A stretch of DNA of 64,000 nucleotides from Delphinapterus leucas (taxonomy: Eukaryota; Chordata; Mammalia; Artiodactyla; Monodontidae): assembly GCF_002288925.2 (NCBI RefSeq), contig NW_022098037.1, positions 6,985,524-7,049,523 on the forward strand, given 5' to 3'. Numbering within the stretch: position 1 is the first letter of the stretch; each line of letters begins with the position of its first letter. Of the stretch, positions 30,467-37,985 are shown piece by piece. A program made the translations under genes and the position numbers. The notes under the pieces are model-generated. The model was not told the DNA's origin. It saw nothing but the letters and a program-made list of their open reading frames with translations, and searched no databases.

Positions 30467-32112
30467 CGTGGGTCTTTTTTTGGCCCCGCCGCATGGCATG
30501 TGGGATCTTAGTTCCCTGACTAGGGATCAAACCCGAGCCCCCTGCATTGGAAGCACAGAGTCTTAACCACTGGACCAACAGGGAAGTCTCTCTCTCTCTC
30601 TTTTCTTAATCTCAAAGGAACACTGGGATCATACTTTCCTACCTGGCGAGAATGGAATTGAGCTGATGGGGCGTGGGCTCCCCATTGTCCCTCTTTTTGC
30701 AACCGTCAGTTTCATTTCTTTTTATTAGTTTCATGGCCTCCAGAGGCAGCTGACTTTGGAACCCCGAATTAAAGCCATTCTCTTTCTTGTCCTCCATTCT
30801 CTCATTCCTGCCCCCAAGAAAATAGTCTCATAATTAGCATTTGCTTTGTAGCTGTGCTTACCTTATAACATCAAGCAGACCTATTTTCTGAACTGACGTT
30901 TTCTATAGTAACAGAGAAACACAAAACCCAGGGGTGATAGCCAGTTTCCTTTAGATGCATATTTGAAGTCTGGAATAACCACATGGACACTGGGTAGGTG
31001 CTTTTCAAGCCTGCCTTTCAACTTTGGGATTCCCAGCTGTGGGAGAGCAAGTCGTGCCTTGTATGGAAAGTTCTTTCTTCTGTTGAGTCCAAATTTGCTT
31101 TCCACTCTCAGCCGTTTTGTGATCCTTCTTCTGCCTGTTGAGGTTCCACAGACAAGTCTTAAAGCCAGAGTGTGTGAGAACCAGAGAGAACTTTTGGGGT
31201 CATTGTATTCACATTCTTATCGGGCAGTTGCCCTGATGTGCATCCACATGGCCTTGCTTACCGTGTTTCCTCCGGGGGTTGATTTATGCTCACTGGACAG
31301 CTTTTTCCTTTGGCCTGACCTGCTCATTATTATTTCAGTATGTCCACTAAAGTGAATGCATTTAGGCTAAATTCTGTTTCTTTTTTTTGTTGTTGCTCTT
31401 AGGATTATGTATATCACGTAGTGAGTGCGATCTGTGAATGGACAGTGGCCTTTGGTTTTATTTTCTACTTTCTAACATTCATCTACGATTTCCAGGTAGG
31501 TATTTATCAATACAAATGTTATAAGTTATGATGCGGATTAGTAGAAATCCATAGAACATTTCTTGCATTTAACATAAGAGCACTATCTTTTTACCCTTAT
31601 GTGTTTGAAAAAATATGTAAGTATTGTGCAATTTAGTGTATTCCCAAAGGAAATCATCTTGAATAGCTCTCCTAAACAAGGAAACGTTCATCTGTCCTCT
31701 GCCATTTGATGCTTATAGTCATAGATCCTGGTTATTTTTTTTTCAAAGAGGTCTCACAAGTTCCAAATAACAGGAAATATGTCTTTTCTTAAAAATAAAA
31801 GTGTGTTGTTGAAAAATGTTCTCAAGGCAGAGAGAAGATGGGACCTTGTCAGATTTGGCAACAGGGAAAATCTTACATTTTGAAACAAGTGAATTACTAG
31901 CTAAAAGGTTAGAGAGAAGGCCAAGAAAACTCTTGAGGACCCAACTCGAGCTCAGTACAAACCGTAGTGAGATCATCTCTGAGGGGGTGCGAAGCTGTTG
32001 GGAGTTTCAGAGCTGGCACTGGAATTGTTTACCTTCTTTTAAACCTTTTTTATTTTTTTAAAAATAGAGTGTCACCCTAAGGATATCCACAGAAATCAAT
32101 GGTGATGTTTGA
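13245..32112 (+). CDS. DRAM1: DRAM1, exons 2-7 (gene partial: exon 1 upstream of window)
   Basis: DNA-damage-regulated autophagy modulator 1 is a p53-inducible, six-pass lysosomal membrane protein of the DRAM/TMEM150 (Frag1/DRAM/Sfk1) family that promotes autophagic flux. The coding join is 13245-13312, 18902-19044, 23232-23409, 27396-27454, 31403-31495, 32068-32112. All six exons have AG acceptors, GT donors and compatible phases, and the joined frame has no stop until TGA at 32110-32112. It gives 194 residues; with the 44 residues that human exon 1 encodes, the total is 238, the human length (from memory). Five hydrophobic segments are visible, and the first of the six would be in exon 1. 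Motifs that identify it include [26 protein letters not shown] and the tail RISTEINGD. Repeats have accumulated only in introns. I found no exon 1 in the window. Confidence 0.97.
13399..14430 (-). pseudogene. LINE-1 ORF2 endonuclease portion, broken
   Basis: The - strand frames 14397-14191 ([20 protein letters not shown]), 14228-13755 ([28 protein letters not shown]) and 13641-13399 make the apurinic-type endonuclease domain and the linker after it. Catalytic GDFN is retained here. Frame changes occur near 14200 and 13750, and no reverse transcriptase follows. Confidence 0.9.
14492..15500 (-). pseudogene. LINE-1 ORF1, broken
   Basis: Three - strand frames, 15556-15191 (N-terminal and coiled-coil part, [14 protein letters not shown]), 15153-14887 ([18 protein letters not shown]) and 14815-14492 (C-terminal domain, [13 protein letters not shown]). 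An AT-rich insertion at about 14836-14876 and frameshifts separate them. Confidence 0.9.
14836..14877. repeat. (TTTAA)n microsatellite in LINE-1 ORF1
   Basis: ATTAATTTAATTTAATTTAA tract absent from the matching place in the first LINE-1 (around 4597-4612), so it expanded after insertion. Confidence 0.9.
15545..15780 (-). mobile_element. Old LINE-1 (L1M-like) 3' segment
   Basis: Reverse-orientation words ACATTTTCAGATTCACAG, ATTTCCCATATATGCCC, ATCAACATCCCCCCACCAG and CACATCATTATCACCCAAAG typical of old LINE-1 3' ends. It directly abuts the younger LINE-1 fragment. Confidence 0.85.
15995..16190 (+). mobile_element. MER5A-like (hAT-Charlie) relic
   Basis: GTGTTTCTCAGAGTGTG start, CTACTGGATCAGAACTTCTG and AGTGGGGCCCAAGCAT in the middle, and a GCTTCTGAACCAATG end; a diverged MER5A by eye. 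Confidence 0.75.
16191..16805. other. Unique intronic sequence, nothing recognised
   Basis: Within DRAM1 intron 2. No exon or known repeat seen. Confidence 0.55.
16810..17070 (-). mobile_element. Old LINE-1 3' relic
   Basis: Diverged reverse copy of the old LINE-1 3' region (TTTAGGCTATTTTTCATTTT, ACAATGCTAAAGTGAATATC). Confidence 0.6.
17134..17456 (+). mobile_element. CHR SINE, long form
   Basis: Body GGTGCAGTGGATAAGAATCC to GAAGACCCAACACAGCC with poly(A). The head carries an extra CTTCTTATGG. Target copies AAGAGGA at 17127-17133 and 17456-17462. Confidence 0.95.
17457..18675 (+). mobile_element. Old LINE-1 3' end, interrupted by a SINE
   Basis: GAGAAATGCAAATTAAACAA, GTTAGATTGGCAACAATTAA, GACCCAGTAATACTACTTCT and TAGGAATTCATC mark an old LINE-1 3' end in sense with DRAM1. 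A CHR SINE splits it at 18221-18593; the last part (AAATACGTGCACAATAGCAT) resumes after the SINE. Confidence 0.85.
18221..18593 (-). mobile_element. CHR SINE, long form
   Basis: T-rich tail, GGCTGCGTTGGGTCTTCG, end CCACCAGGGAAGTCCC. Exact 12-bp target copies GGAACATTTTTA at 18209-18220 and 18594-18605. Confidence 0.96.
18680..18722. repeat. (TG)n microsatellite
   Basis: TG units with TATGCG interruptions, about 180 bp before DRAM1 exon 3. Confidence 0.95.
18902..19044 (+). CDS. DRAM1: DRAM1 exon 3
   Basis: 143 bp, phase 1 in, phase 0 out; acceptor TTTTTCAG, donor CAG|GTATGA. It encodes residues 67-114: [17 protein letters not shown], then a hydrophobic stretch beginning [19 protein letters not shown] and ending ANFQ (third membrane segment). 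An N-glycosylation sequon, Asn-Gln-Thr, lies just before that segment. After the sequon the window reads S-D, where I remember C-Y in human DRAM1. Confidence 0.97.
19465..19570 (-). mobile_element. MIR relic
   Basis: TTTCACAGATGAGGATCTAG, GGTCAGGGTTACTCAGCTAA; reverse MIR core, diverged. Confidence 0.7.
19765..19850 (+). mobile_element. MIR relic, partial
   Basis: TTACAGGGTTATTGCTGGGA and GATGAGATAATGTACAGTGC match the 3' part of MIR. Confidence 0.6.
19851..20728. other. Intron 3 sequence, nothing recognised
   Basis: About 880 bases without a recognised repeat or exon. Short open frames here have no family resemblance. Confidence 0.55.
20744..20875 (-). mobile_element. CHR-1-like SINE
   Basis: T/C-rich tail, GGCCGGGCTGCACGGCTTG, end CCTGGGAATTC. 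Exact 15-bp target copies TTATTGAAGTTTTCT at 20729-20743 and 20876-20890. Confidence 0.96.
20905..21055 (-). mobile_element. MIR relic
   Basis: GATAGGTAGTATTATTTTCC, ATGGAGAAATGGAGACCCAG and AGAGGTTAATACTC match reverse MIR. Confidence 0.75.
21159..21508 (+). mobile_element. CHR SINE, long form
   Basis: GGCTTCCCAGGTGGCGCAG head, A-rich tail, then 40 bases of extra AT-rich sequence before the repeated target. Exact 14-bp target copies ATTCACAGTTCTAG at 21145-21158 and 21509-21522. Confidence 0.96.
21523..22188. other. Intron 3 sequence, nothing recognised
   Basis: No exon or repeat recognised. Confidence 0.55.
22200..22412 (-). mobile_element. CHR SINE, short deletion form, young-looking
   Basis: Long pure T run (about 25), GTGGTACACGGGCCTCTCAC, end CCACCAGGGAAGCCC. 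Exact 11-bp target copies TATTATCTTTT at 22189-22199 and 22413-22423. The pure tail and near-consensus body point to a recent insertion. Confidence 0.97.
22424..23231. other. Intron 3 end, mostly unrecognised
   Basis: Holds a short LINE-1-like word run (CAGTTTTATTGAGATATTA at about 22953) and then unique sequence up to the exon 4 acceptor. Confidence 0.5.
23232..23409 (+). CDS. DRAM1: DRAM1 exon 4
   Basis: 178 bp, phase 0 in, phase 1 out; acceptor TCTCTCTAG. It encodes residues 115-173 plus the first base of Met174. The content is the loop [10 protein letters not shown], a hydrophobic run [20 protein letters not shown] (fourth membrane segment), the loop [11 protein letters not shown], and the start of the fifth segment ([14 protein letters not shown]). 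The donor is CCCCA|GTATCC, which departs from consensus at +4 to +6. Reading through it would add a frame that stops at 23501, so intron retention would truncate the protein. Confidence 0.96.
23410..24354. other. Intron 4 start, nothing recognised
   Basis: AT-rich sequence with a T/C-rich low-complexity patch at about 24033-24090. No exon or known repeat. Confidence 0.55.
24370..24728 (+). mobile_element. CHR SINE, long form
   Basis: GGGACTTCCTGGTGGCGCAG head to GAAGACCCAATGCAACC, AATTAATTAATT tail. Exact 15-bp target copies AAAATTGGAGCTATA at 24355-24369 and 24729-24743. Confidence 0.97.
24744..25418. other. Intron 4 sequence, nothing recognised
   Basis: No exon or known repeat seen. Confidence 0.5.
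25420..26190 (+). mobile_element. L2 relic, split by another old repeat
   Basis: GTTCTCTGCTTTTGCCCATG, CTTCTTGCCTGGATAACCTT on the left and GTGTAGCTTCCCTGACACC, GCACCCTGTTCTTTTC on the right read in order along an L2 3' end. The 25632-25975 interval between them (CACTGGCCACACGAGGCTG and AT-rich core) is a different old repeat I cannot name. Confidence 0.55.
26335..26446 (-). mobile_element. CHR-1-like SINE
   Basis: GGCCAGCGGCATGCGGGATC to CTGCCAGGGAAGTCCC. 15-bp target copies TTCTCTACTTCTTTT at 26320-26334 and 26447-26461 (last base changed). Confidence 0.96.
26462..27395. other. Intron 4 end, nothing recognised
   Basis: AT-rich with no known repeat or exon. A short palindrome at about 27316-27350 (TTATTAGAAGAATAACC and TTATTCTTCTAATAA) is present. 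Confidence 0.5.
27396..27454 (+). CDS. DRAM1: DRAM1 exon 5
   Basis: 59 bp, phase 1 in, phase 0 out; acceptor TTTTTTAG, donor AAAAG|GTAAAC. With the last base of exon 4 it encodes Met174 and then [19 protein letters not shown]. It completes the fifth membrane segment and the KLEWNP loop typical of DRAM proteins. It is the shortest internal exon and is visible only because its frame and flanking splice sites match. Confidence 0.95.
27836..28034 (+). mobile_element. CHR SINE, short deletion form
   Basis: GGGCTTCCCAGGTGGCGCAG to GCCCGCGTACCGC and A tail. Exact 17-bp target copies AAAAGAATATTATTGGA at 27819-27835 and 28035-28051. The B-box part is rewritten (GTGTGGGATTCGGCATC instead of GTGCCCCGGTCCGGGAAG). 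Confidence 0.97.
28052..28825. other. Intron 5 sequence with degraded old repeat
   Basis: Purine-rich sequence on both sides of the SINE at 28276-28498. Phrases such as AAGATGACTTCCAAGTTTTT and CTTGGGTGAACC recall an ancient interspersed repeat, but I cannot assign a family. Confidence 0.4.
28276..28498 (+). mobile_element. CHR-1-like SINE
   Basis: GGGACTTCCCTGGTGGTCCAG head, three ATTCCATGTGCCACAACTAA-type units, AAATAAATGAATAAAT tail. Exact 12-bp target copies AAGATTGGGTCC at 28264-28275 and 28499-28510. Confidence 0.96.
28840..29207 (+). mobile_element. CHR SINE, long form
   Basis: CTTCCCTGAGTGGCGCAGTGG head, two A-rich tail segments at 29160-29171 and 29192-29207. Exact 14-bp target copies AGCAGTTTCAGGGG at 28826-28839 and 29208-29221. 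Confidence 0.96.
29218..29292 (+). mobile_element. CHR-1-like SINE head, 3'-truncated
   Basis: GGGGCTTCCCTGGTGGTCCA to TCGATCCCTGGTCGGGG, then unrelated sequence. Only the tRNA-like first 75 bases are present, and the long SINE to its left inserted exactly at its 5' border. Confidence 0.85.
29293..30415. other. Intron 5 sequence, nothing recognised
   Basis: About 1.1 kb with no known repeat or exon. Confidence 0.55.
30421..30464. repeat. (CA)n microsatellite
   Basis: About 20 CA units, adjacent to the tail side of the following SINE. Confidence 0.97.
30473..30588 (-). mobile_element. CHR-1-like SINE
   Basis: GGCCCCGCCGCATGGCATG to CCAACAGGGAAGTC, followed by (TC)n. No clear target copies seen. 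Confidence 0.9.
30601..31402. other. Intron 5 end, nothing recognised
   Basis: Free of CHR elements; no other exon seen. Confidence 0.5.
31403..31495 (+). CDS. DRAM1: DRAM1 exon 6
   Basis: 93 bp, exactly 31 codons (phase 0 both ends), residues 194-224. The acceptor is a long T tract ending GCTCTTAG; the donor is CCAG|GTAGGT. It encodes [13 protein letters not shown] followed by [14 protein letters not shown] and YDFQ, the sixth membrane segment. Because it is in phase at both ends, skipping it would keep the frame but remove the last membrane segment. Confidence 0.97.
31496..32067. other. DRAM1: DRAM1 intron 6, repeat-free
   Basis: 572 bp, the shortest intron, GTAGGT to AAAATAG. No interspersed repeat recognised. 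Confidence 0.8.
32068..32112 (+). CDS. DRAM1: DRAM1 exon 7, coding part, with stop codon
   Basis: 45 bp encoding [14 protein letters not shown] and TGA (residues 225-238). The acceptor is AAAATAG after a T-rich tract; the fit is set by the frame and the strong match to the DRAM1 tail. The last residue is Val, where I remember Ile in human. The short hydrophilic tail should face the cytosol, by family knowledge. Confidence 0.95.
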   Translation, partial: SVTLRISTEINGDV

Positions 32113-33834
32113 AGAAAGGAGAATTCAATCTCACTCAAGGAAAGTGGCAGACAATTTCTAGAAGTGGTACAGAGGATAGACAGGGTTTTAACGCTGCCCT
32201 GCGTGGAATTCATCTGCAGCACATCCAGGACTTGAATTTCTTTAAGAATTCCCAATAGTTGTACTATTTCCAAAGGTATATTTTCCTAGAGAATGTAGAG
32301 CATTTATGACATTGTAGCAATGTTTTTATAATTTTCTAAGTAGACACTTTTTTATATTAACAAATTCATTACAGAAAAGATAAGGTGTTCCAGAAAATGG
32401 AGACCTCTTATTTTTTGTACAGATTCTGTTTTGTTTCTTTGTGTGTAAGAGATTTATGGAAATACACTAAAGGAGGAATTCATTAAAAAGTAAAATCAGG
32501 GAATATTCATTTTAAAATTTCATTTTTAGAGAATACACTGTATAATTTTATATCTCAAGAGCATCTATAAAATTCAATTTATAATGATCATTAAGATTTC
32601 GTTAATAAACTAACACTAAGAGGCTATGATTTTTAGATGAACCAAGCAAAATGCTTCTGTTGAAAGGCCTTAATACCACTATGCACATTAACTCAGTGAC
32701 CACGGAAGACCACGGTTTTGAAATTCTGTCCCCCCCACAGGCCTCCCTGCTCACAGAGACCAAGCTTCTACCCTTGCTGCTAACTGGCAGTCCGTAGTGA
32801 TGTAACTCCAGGTAGGATTGATTTAGCAAGGCAGCTTAGAAATCAAAAGCCTTCTAACAACAGAGTGAAATGCAGGTGAACAACCAACAGGAAAAACTCA
32901 CTGGATTCCGGACTGTTGTCTTTACCAGATGAGCGGGGAGAGGGGAGTGTGTCTCAGGGAATATCCAAGTAAGGCAGGATTATGGGAAGGAGACTTTTGC
33001 TTAATACTAAACCTCTGCAAAAGCCAGTCTGCAAACAGCATTGCAGATTCCACTTATAAAACGACCCTTTATTGTTACTGGCATAACTTGACATACAGTC
33101 TGACTCAGAAGCTGCAACTAACACCTTGCATTCATTTTACGCCGGTCAACGTGATGATGGGAGCGCAGGTCTGAGAGAGGAGAAAGGGAAGCAGGGTGTG
33201 TGATGGAGTTTGTTTGCTCCTCTTCTTAATGCCTATGGCTGGATGTTTGCACACTTTACAAAATGTGAAGCAGGTCCTTTGCTCAGCAAGACCTGCACAT
33301 GGTGCCACTTTTCACCCAAATCAAAAATGACAAATGAAGAGCAGGTCATTCCAGAGGAAGAAGTGGGTCTTGAAATAGGAAGGCTTAGGTTTAGAAGTTG
33401 AAGAGAAGGAACTCTTCTTCAGGGACCCTCCAGACCATAATCCCATGTCTGGCCAAGTGGGTCCAGACCTTGAGGGCATATGCCAAGGGCAGAGCAGCCC
33501 GCCTGGATAGCTGTGGAGGAAGGAGTGAGACTCAGGGGTGGTCAGCCACTTCCGCAAGGTCACACTCTATTTCCCCTAAAGGTTCAGTGGTGAGAGCCTC
33601 AGACCTGCTGCTGGGTTAGTGGTAACTTGTTATAATGCTGTGGCTCTCTGTGTAACACTGGAACTGAAATCCTGGTTAAAGCTATGTTCTGCAGAGGGGG
33701 AGGAATGCCACTGACCTTTACCGTGGAACCTGCAGTAGAATGAATCCAGAGCTGGGTCTCCCTTGGAACAGACTTTTGTTATCAGCCCTTCTGGATGCAT
33801 TGTCATTCATTTCTATATCTCTCTGCAAGATTTA

Positions 33835-33975
33835 GATTGGGAGCTCCTTGAGGGCAGAGTCTGCGCCTTAATCTTTGTCTTTGTAACTCCAGCATTTACC
33901 AGGCTGCCTCCTGGTACACAGTAGGTGCTTAATAAATAAATACTCACTGAATGCATGAATGAAGGAATGAGCAAA
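33835..33975 (+). mobile_element. L2 3' end inside the DRAM1 3' UTR
   Basis: GGGAGCTCCTTGAGGGCAGAG, CTCCTGGTACACAGTAGGTGC, TTAATAAATAAATACTC and GAATGCATGAATGAAGG follow the L2 3' end in order, with its typical TGAATGAA tail. Confidence 0.88.
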
Positions 33976-34349
33976 TGAAGGCATGGCTAGGGATATTTGT
34001 AGTGCTGCATAATGAGATTTACTCTGGTTTACTAATTAAGTGCTGAAATAGTCTGTGTCACCTTGTAATATTGACTGTTCTGCTCTGTGTGCTGGAAACG
34101 TTTCAGTTGTTTGGGCTTCTCCATTCTATGATGACTCTCTTCATCCTGGACAGTTACCACAGAAACTGTTAAATGGGCTAGACAAAATGGTACACCTGGC
34201 TTGGCAAACTGAGAAGGCCAAAAATCACTCCAGACAATCACGTTCTGCTGATTCCATGAAATCTCTAAAGCTGATCTTATCCATATTCTGGTATTACTTC
34301 TAATTTCCATGAACTTGCATTTCCTTGGACCTCATGGCTAAAGGAGTAA

Positions 34350-34355
34350 AATAAA
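34350..34355 (+). promoter_or_regulatory. DRAM1: Candidate DRAM1 polyadenylation signal AATAAA
   Basis: AATAAA in the context AGTAAAATAAAATGAAA, with a T/G-rich downstream element TTTGTGTCTTTGTT from 34380. It is the last such signal before a CHR SINE at 34503. The choice over the earlier AATAAA words is an inference from expected UTR length. Confidence 0.5.
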
Positions 34356-34502
34356 ATGAAATATTTCTTTATTTTAGTAGTTTGTGTCTTTGTTAAATTA
34401 CAATATGTCGACTGGGTGCTACTATGAAGTATATTTATCCGGGAAAGGATTCTAGCTCCACTTGGACTCTATAAAGGTAGAGTTTAAACCTTATGTGTTC
34501 TT

Positions 34503-34709
34503 TTTTTGTGTGTGTGTGCGGTACGCGGGCCTCTCACTGTTGTGGCCTCTCCCGTTGTGGAGCACAGGCTCTGGACGCGCAGGCTCAGCGGCCATGGCTC
34601 ACGGGCCCAGCCGCTCCGCGGCATGTGGGATCTTCGCGTACCCGGGCACGAACCCATGTCCCCTGCATCGGCAAGCAGACTCTCAACCACTGCGCCACCA
34701 GGGAAGCCC
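34503..34709 (-). mobile_element. CHR SINE, short deletion form
   Basis: T run and (TG)n tail, GCGGTACGCGGGCCTCTCAC, end CCACCAGGGAAGCCC. Exact 15-bp target copies ACCTTATGTGTTCTT at 34488-34502 and 34710-34724. It lies just beyond the likely end of DRAM1. Confidence 0.97.
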
Positions 34710-34724
34710 ACCTTATGTGTTCTT

Positions 34725-35485
34725 AATTCATGTAGATTTGCATGTGGGCAGGATGGCTCATCTCTGTAGAGATTCTTGAATAGTAGTATCAGAAGTTTGC
34801 ACCAGAAATCCAACTCAAATTTGTTGAAGGAAAAAGGGGCATCTATTGCTTCAAGTAATGAGAAGTCCGGGGGTAGAGCTGGCTATAGGGATGGCTGGAT
34901 CCACAAGTGCCACCAGGACTCCATCTGTTCTCTCCTTCTCTCAGCTCTGCTTTTCTCTCTGTTGGCATCATTCTCAGGCAGGCTTTCCCCTGGTGGGAGT
35001 GAGATGGCTTCTAGAAGACCCAGGCTACAAACTGTCCAGTGGAATGAGAGGGCTTCCTAAAAGTTCCAACCAAAGCTCTCCAATTGAAACTCACTGTCTC
35101 TGATTGGCTGCCTTGGGTCACATGCCCAGGGAGGCGTGATGATGCTCTGATTGGTCAGACCAGCATCACATGTCCACCTCTGGAGCATTGAGGGGTCCAC
35201 ACCACCCAAACTACTGGGCTGATGGTGCGGGAAAGTTGTTTCTCAGAAGAAAGGGATGATAAATGGATCTTGCACAGACAAAAAGCTGCAGATTCCACTA
35301 TGAAATTAAAGTCTTCCCTGACCCCACAGGTCAGAAAAGCCAACCCAACTTGATTCAGAGCAAACCAAATTTTACCTGCTGCCAATCTTTTCAGGTAAAA
35401 AAAAAGATAAGTAAATGTAAGCCAGGTAGGTAATAATGTACCTTCAGTTAACTTCAAAGTTATGTTTATACTTCTCCAAGCTTCT
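34725..35485. other. Downstream flank, nothing assigned
   Basis: Holds two CTGATTGG words (35101-35155) that look like inverted CCAAT boxes within a repeated phrase; probably an old repeat, not a promoter. No gene seen. Confidence 0.45.
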
Positions 35486-35499
35486 CGTGTTCTTATTTA

Positions 35500-35620
35500 A
35501 CCTCTGTGAGATTGGTCAGGCAGTTAATTGTCACATGCTTCAAATGAGGAAACTAAGGCAAAGCAAAAGAGGTTCAGTGACCTGTAAGTGGTTCTACCAC
35601 CGGATGGCAACAGATTCCTG
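35500..35620 (-). mobile_element. MIR relic
   Basis: CAAATGAGGAAACTAAGGCA and GAGGTTCAGTGACCTGTAAG, reverse MIR core. Confidence 0.7.
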
Positions 35621-35649
35621 TCTGGGACTCTTGTTTTCTAATCCAGTGC

Positions 35650-36535
35650 ATCTTTTTTTTTTTTTTTCTCCCCAAACATTAACAGAGGATTCCACAGAAA
35701 TTATATTTCATAAACCAAATTAAGTACATCAGTGTTGTGCTGTGTTTGGGTTTCCTAACATCCCTTACATGTGGCATAGTCCCATGTTCCCAGTTTTTAC
35801 TCATTTGGAGACACACTGGTCTGGTATTTGGGCCTGGAATGAGGAAGGGGGAGTGGGAGGAAGATAAGTGGTCTCCATTCTCTCCCATTCCTTGATTCTG
35901 GCAAGCCTGGAGGCCCAGCCGTCTCCCCACACACATACTCTTGGTCTGGCTCTGAATACCCTGCATTCTCAAGGCCAGAATGTCATGCATCTGCATCTTG
36001 TCTGTTGCACAAGAGAGCAACCACAGCCTCAAGCCCTGGAGGAGAAGCTTCTGACGCTCCTGGGTCACCCCCAGCAGATTCATCTTCTAAAATGAAGGGC
36101 AGCGGTATGCCAAACTCACACTGGGGTGGGGGGGGTGACCTCCAAAATCAATGCTTGCAAAATGCTGAAGGGGCTACCAGCCATCTGCACTGTGGTTTGG
36201 GTCAGGGTGCCATGAGATAGATGACACCTAGTGAGCCTGCAGCCTAGGTAGTCCCTCAGTGACGAGCAAAGCCCTCCATCCCCAGAGCCGGCTCTACCTC
36301 TGGACTCTCCAGTTACGTGAATCTCTTTTTAACTTCGGTAAACTTGAGCTGGATTTCCCATGCTTATTCCTATAAGAGCCCTGACTTAATACAAATACCC
36401 AAGAGTTCTCCTAATATGCAGATACAGCAAACTGCTGTTATCTGGACTCGCTGTGCTGGGGTGGAAAATAATCTCTAGATGGCAGGCGGTTCAACCATTC
36501 GCACTCACAGCTCTTACCCTCTGAACCACGTTTTC
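35650..36535. other. Intergenic, nothing recognised
   Basis: No known repeat or coding sequence. A G run lies at 36124-36136. Confidence 0.5.
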
Positions 36536-36539
36536 TTTT

Positions 36540-37065
36540 TTTAAAATCTCGAATCAGTAATATATGGATGTGATTCAAAAACCAAAACGATACAAAAAGG
36601 TACTCTGTGAAAAGCCTTTGTACTTTCCTCTACCCACACTTAATTCACCGCTCTTCTGGCAGATAGCCCCTTTTAATGAAAATACAAGCAGAAACACACA
36701 TTTAAGAACGTTTCCCTTTTAATTTCTATCCCAAATGTAGCATATCTTGCAAACAGTTTTGAGCCTGCCTTTTTTGACTAAGCAATGTATCTCAGAGATG
36801 TTTCCTTATCAACACATAGAGAGCTTCTTTGGGTTTTTTTGTTCTGTTTTACACTTGTACAGTATTCTATGTGCCATCCTTTATTTAACAAGTCCCCTGT
36901 TTGATGACCAATCATGTGGTTTCCAAGCTTTGCAATTATAAGTGAGTGACCTAGTACATACAGCATTTCACACGGGTGCAAGGAAATCTGTGGGAGAAAT
37001 TCCCGTAAGTGGGAACGCTGGGACCAACGGGAACTGCAATCTGTGATATGACAAATACTATCTTC
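36540..37065 (-). mobile_element. Old LINE-1 (L1M-like) 3' relic
   Basis: TATGGATGTGATTCAAAAACC, TCTGGCAGATAGCCCCTTTT, TTTCCTTATCAACACATAGAG and GTAAGTGGGAACGCTGGGAC in the order of an old reverse LINE-1 3' end. Confidence 0.65.
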
Positions 37066-37712
37066 TTGCCTTTGGAATCTTATCACATGAGTGTTTTTTG
37101 TTGGAAAATCCTTCCAGCTATTTCACCCTTCCATCTAAACTGGGGATGCTGATTGTAAGTTCACCTTTTCTTGGCAACTCATTCATTCATCATGTGGATT
37201 CTGCAGTACATGGTGTGGGACAGAAGCCAGCTGATGGTGTCACTGTTCTACAAAGCCCTCTTCACTCTCCCTTTTATTTAAGCCCCTAGGGCAGGGAGGG
37301 TGAGGCTGTTTGCTCCCCTCTCTGCGGACAGCAGAATGCCACTGTCTTTTACCTCCTCCCAACTGATGCCCACTCTCCTTTTCATGGTCAAGAGTGTCTC
37401 CATCTCACTTGGGTTTTTCATTGTGATCTTGCACTTTTGTCTCTGCCTCTTCTAATCTCATCCCTTTTCTATCCACTTTCTCTTTTGGGATCTCTTTGAA
37501 GGGCTGCCACTTCACTTATACTTCCTTATCTTCTGAGAACATTTTGCTTTTATAGACATCAATCATCGACCACAATATTCCCTTTCCTCTTTCTGGCAAA
37601 CTGAACCATTACAGAACCAGGGAGAAGCCACAAGCCTTTTAGTCCTCCCTGACCTTGTAGCTTGGTGGTCAGTGTGGAATGACCCAGTGAGTGGGGAACA
37701 CCAGCGATGCAG

Positions 37713-37751
<39 letters not shown>

Positions 37752-37814
37752 ATTCTCCAGCTTTGAGAAACTTAACTTACTTAGAAATAATAGGCTTTAA
37801 TTGATGGACCTACC
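37066..37814. other. Intergenic with (GA)n
   Basis: Unique sequence except for a pure (GA)n run at 37716-37748. Confidence 0.6.
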
Positions 37815-37985
37815 TTGATACATCATTACACCATAGTCTGTAGTATCCATTAGGGTTCACTCGGTGTGGTGCACATTCCATGAGTTTTGACAAATGTAGA
37901 ATGGCATGTAGCTGCTATTGTAGTATCATACAGAATAGTTTCACTGTCCACAAAATCCTTTTGTCATTTTGAAAAAGACAAAGTT
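37815..37985 (-). mobile_element. Old LINE-1 (L1M-like) 3' segment
   Basis: CCATTAGGGTTCACTCGGTG, GTTTTGACAAATGTAGAATG and ATACAGAATAGTTTCACTG; it continues the family seen at 15545-15780. Confidence 0.8.

Larger units (their letters stand above)
32113..34375 (+). other. DRAM1: DRAM1 3' UTR (probable extent)
   Basis: Non-coding sequence following the DRAM1 stop. It contains no CHR SINE, unlike nearly every neighbouring stretch, and it carries an L2 3' end in the sense direction at about 33835-33975. A length near 2.3 kb agrees with my memory of a long human DRAM1 3' UTR. The end is placed about 20 bases after the AATAAA at 34350, which is followed by a T/G-rich stretch (34377-34396). Earlier AATAAA words at about 32600 and 33931 could give shorter transcripts. 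Confidence 0.55.

Noticed and set aside
35095..35165. CCAAT-box pair as a promoter
   Set aside because: The CTGATTGG words lie in a repeated phrase of what looks like an old repeat, with no CpG cluster or downstream gene.
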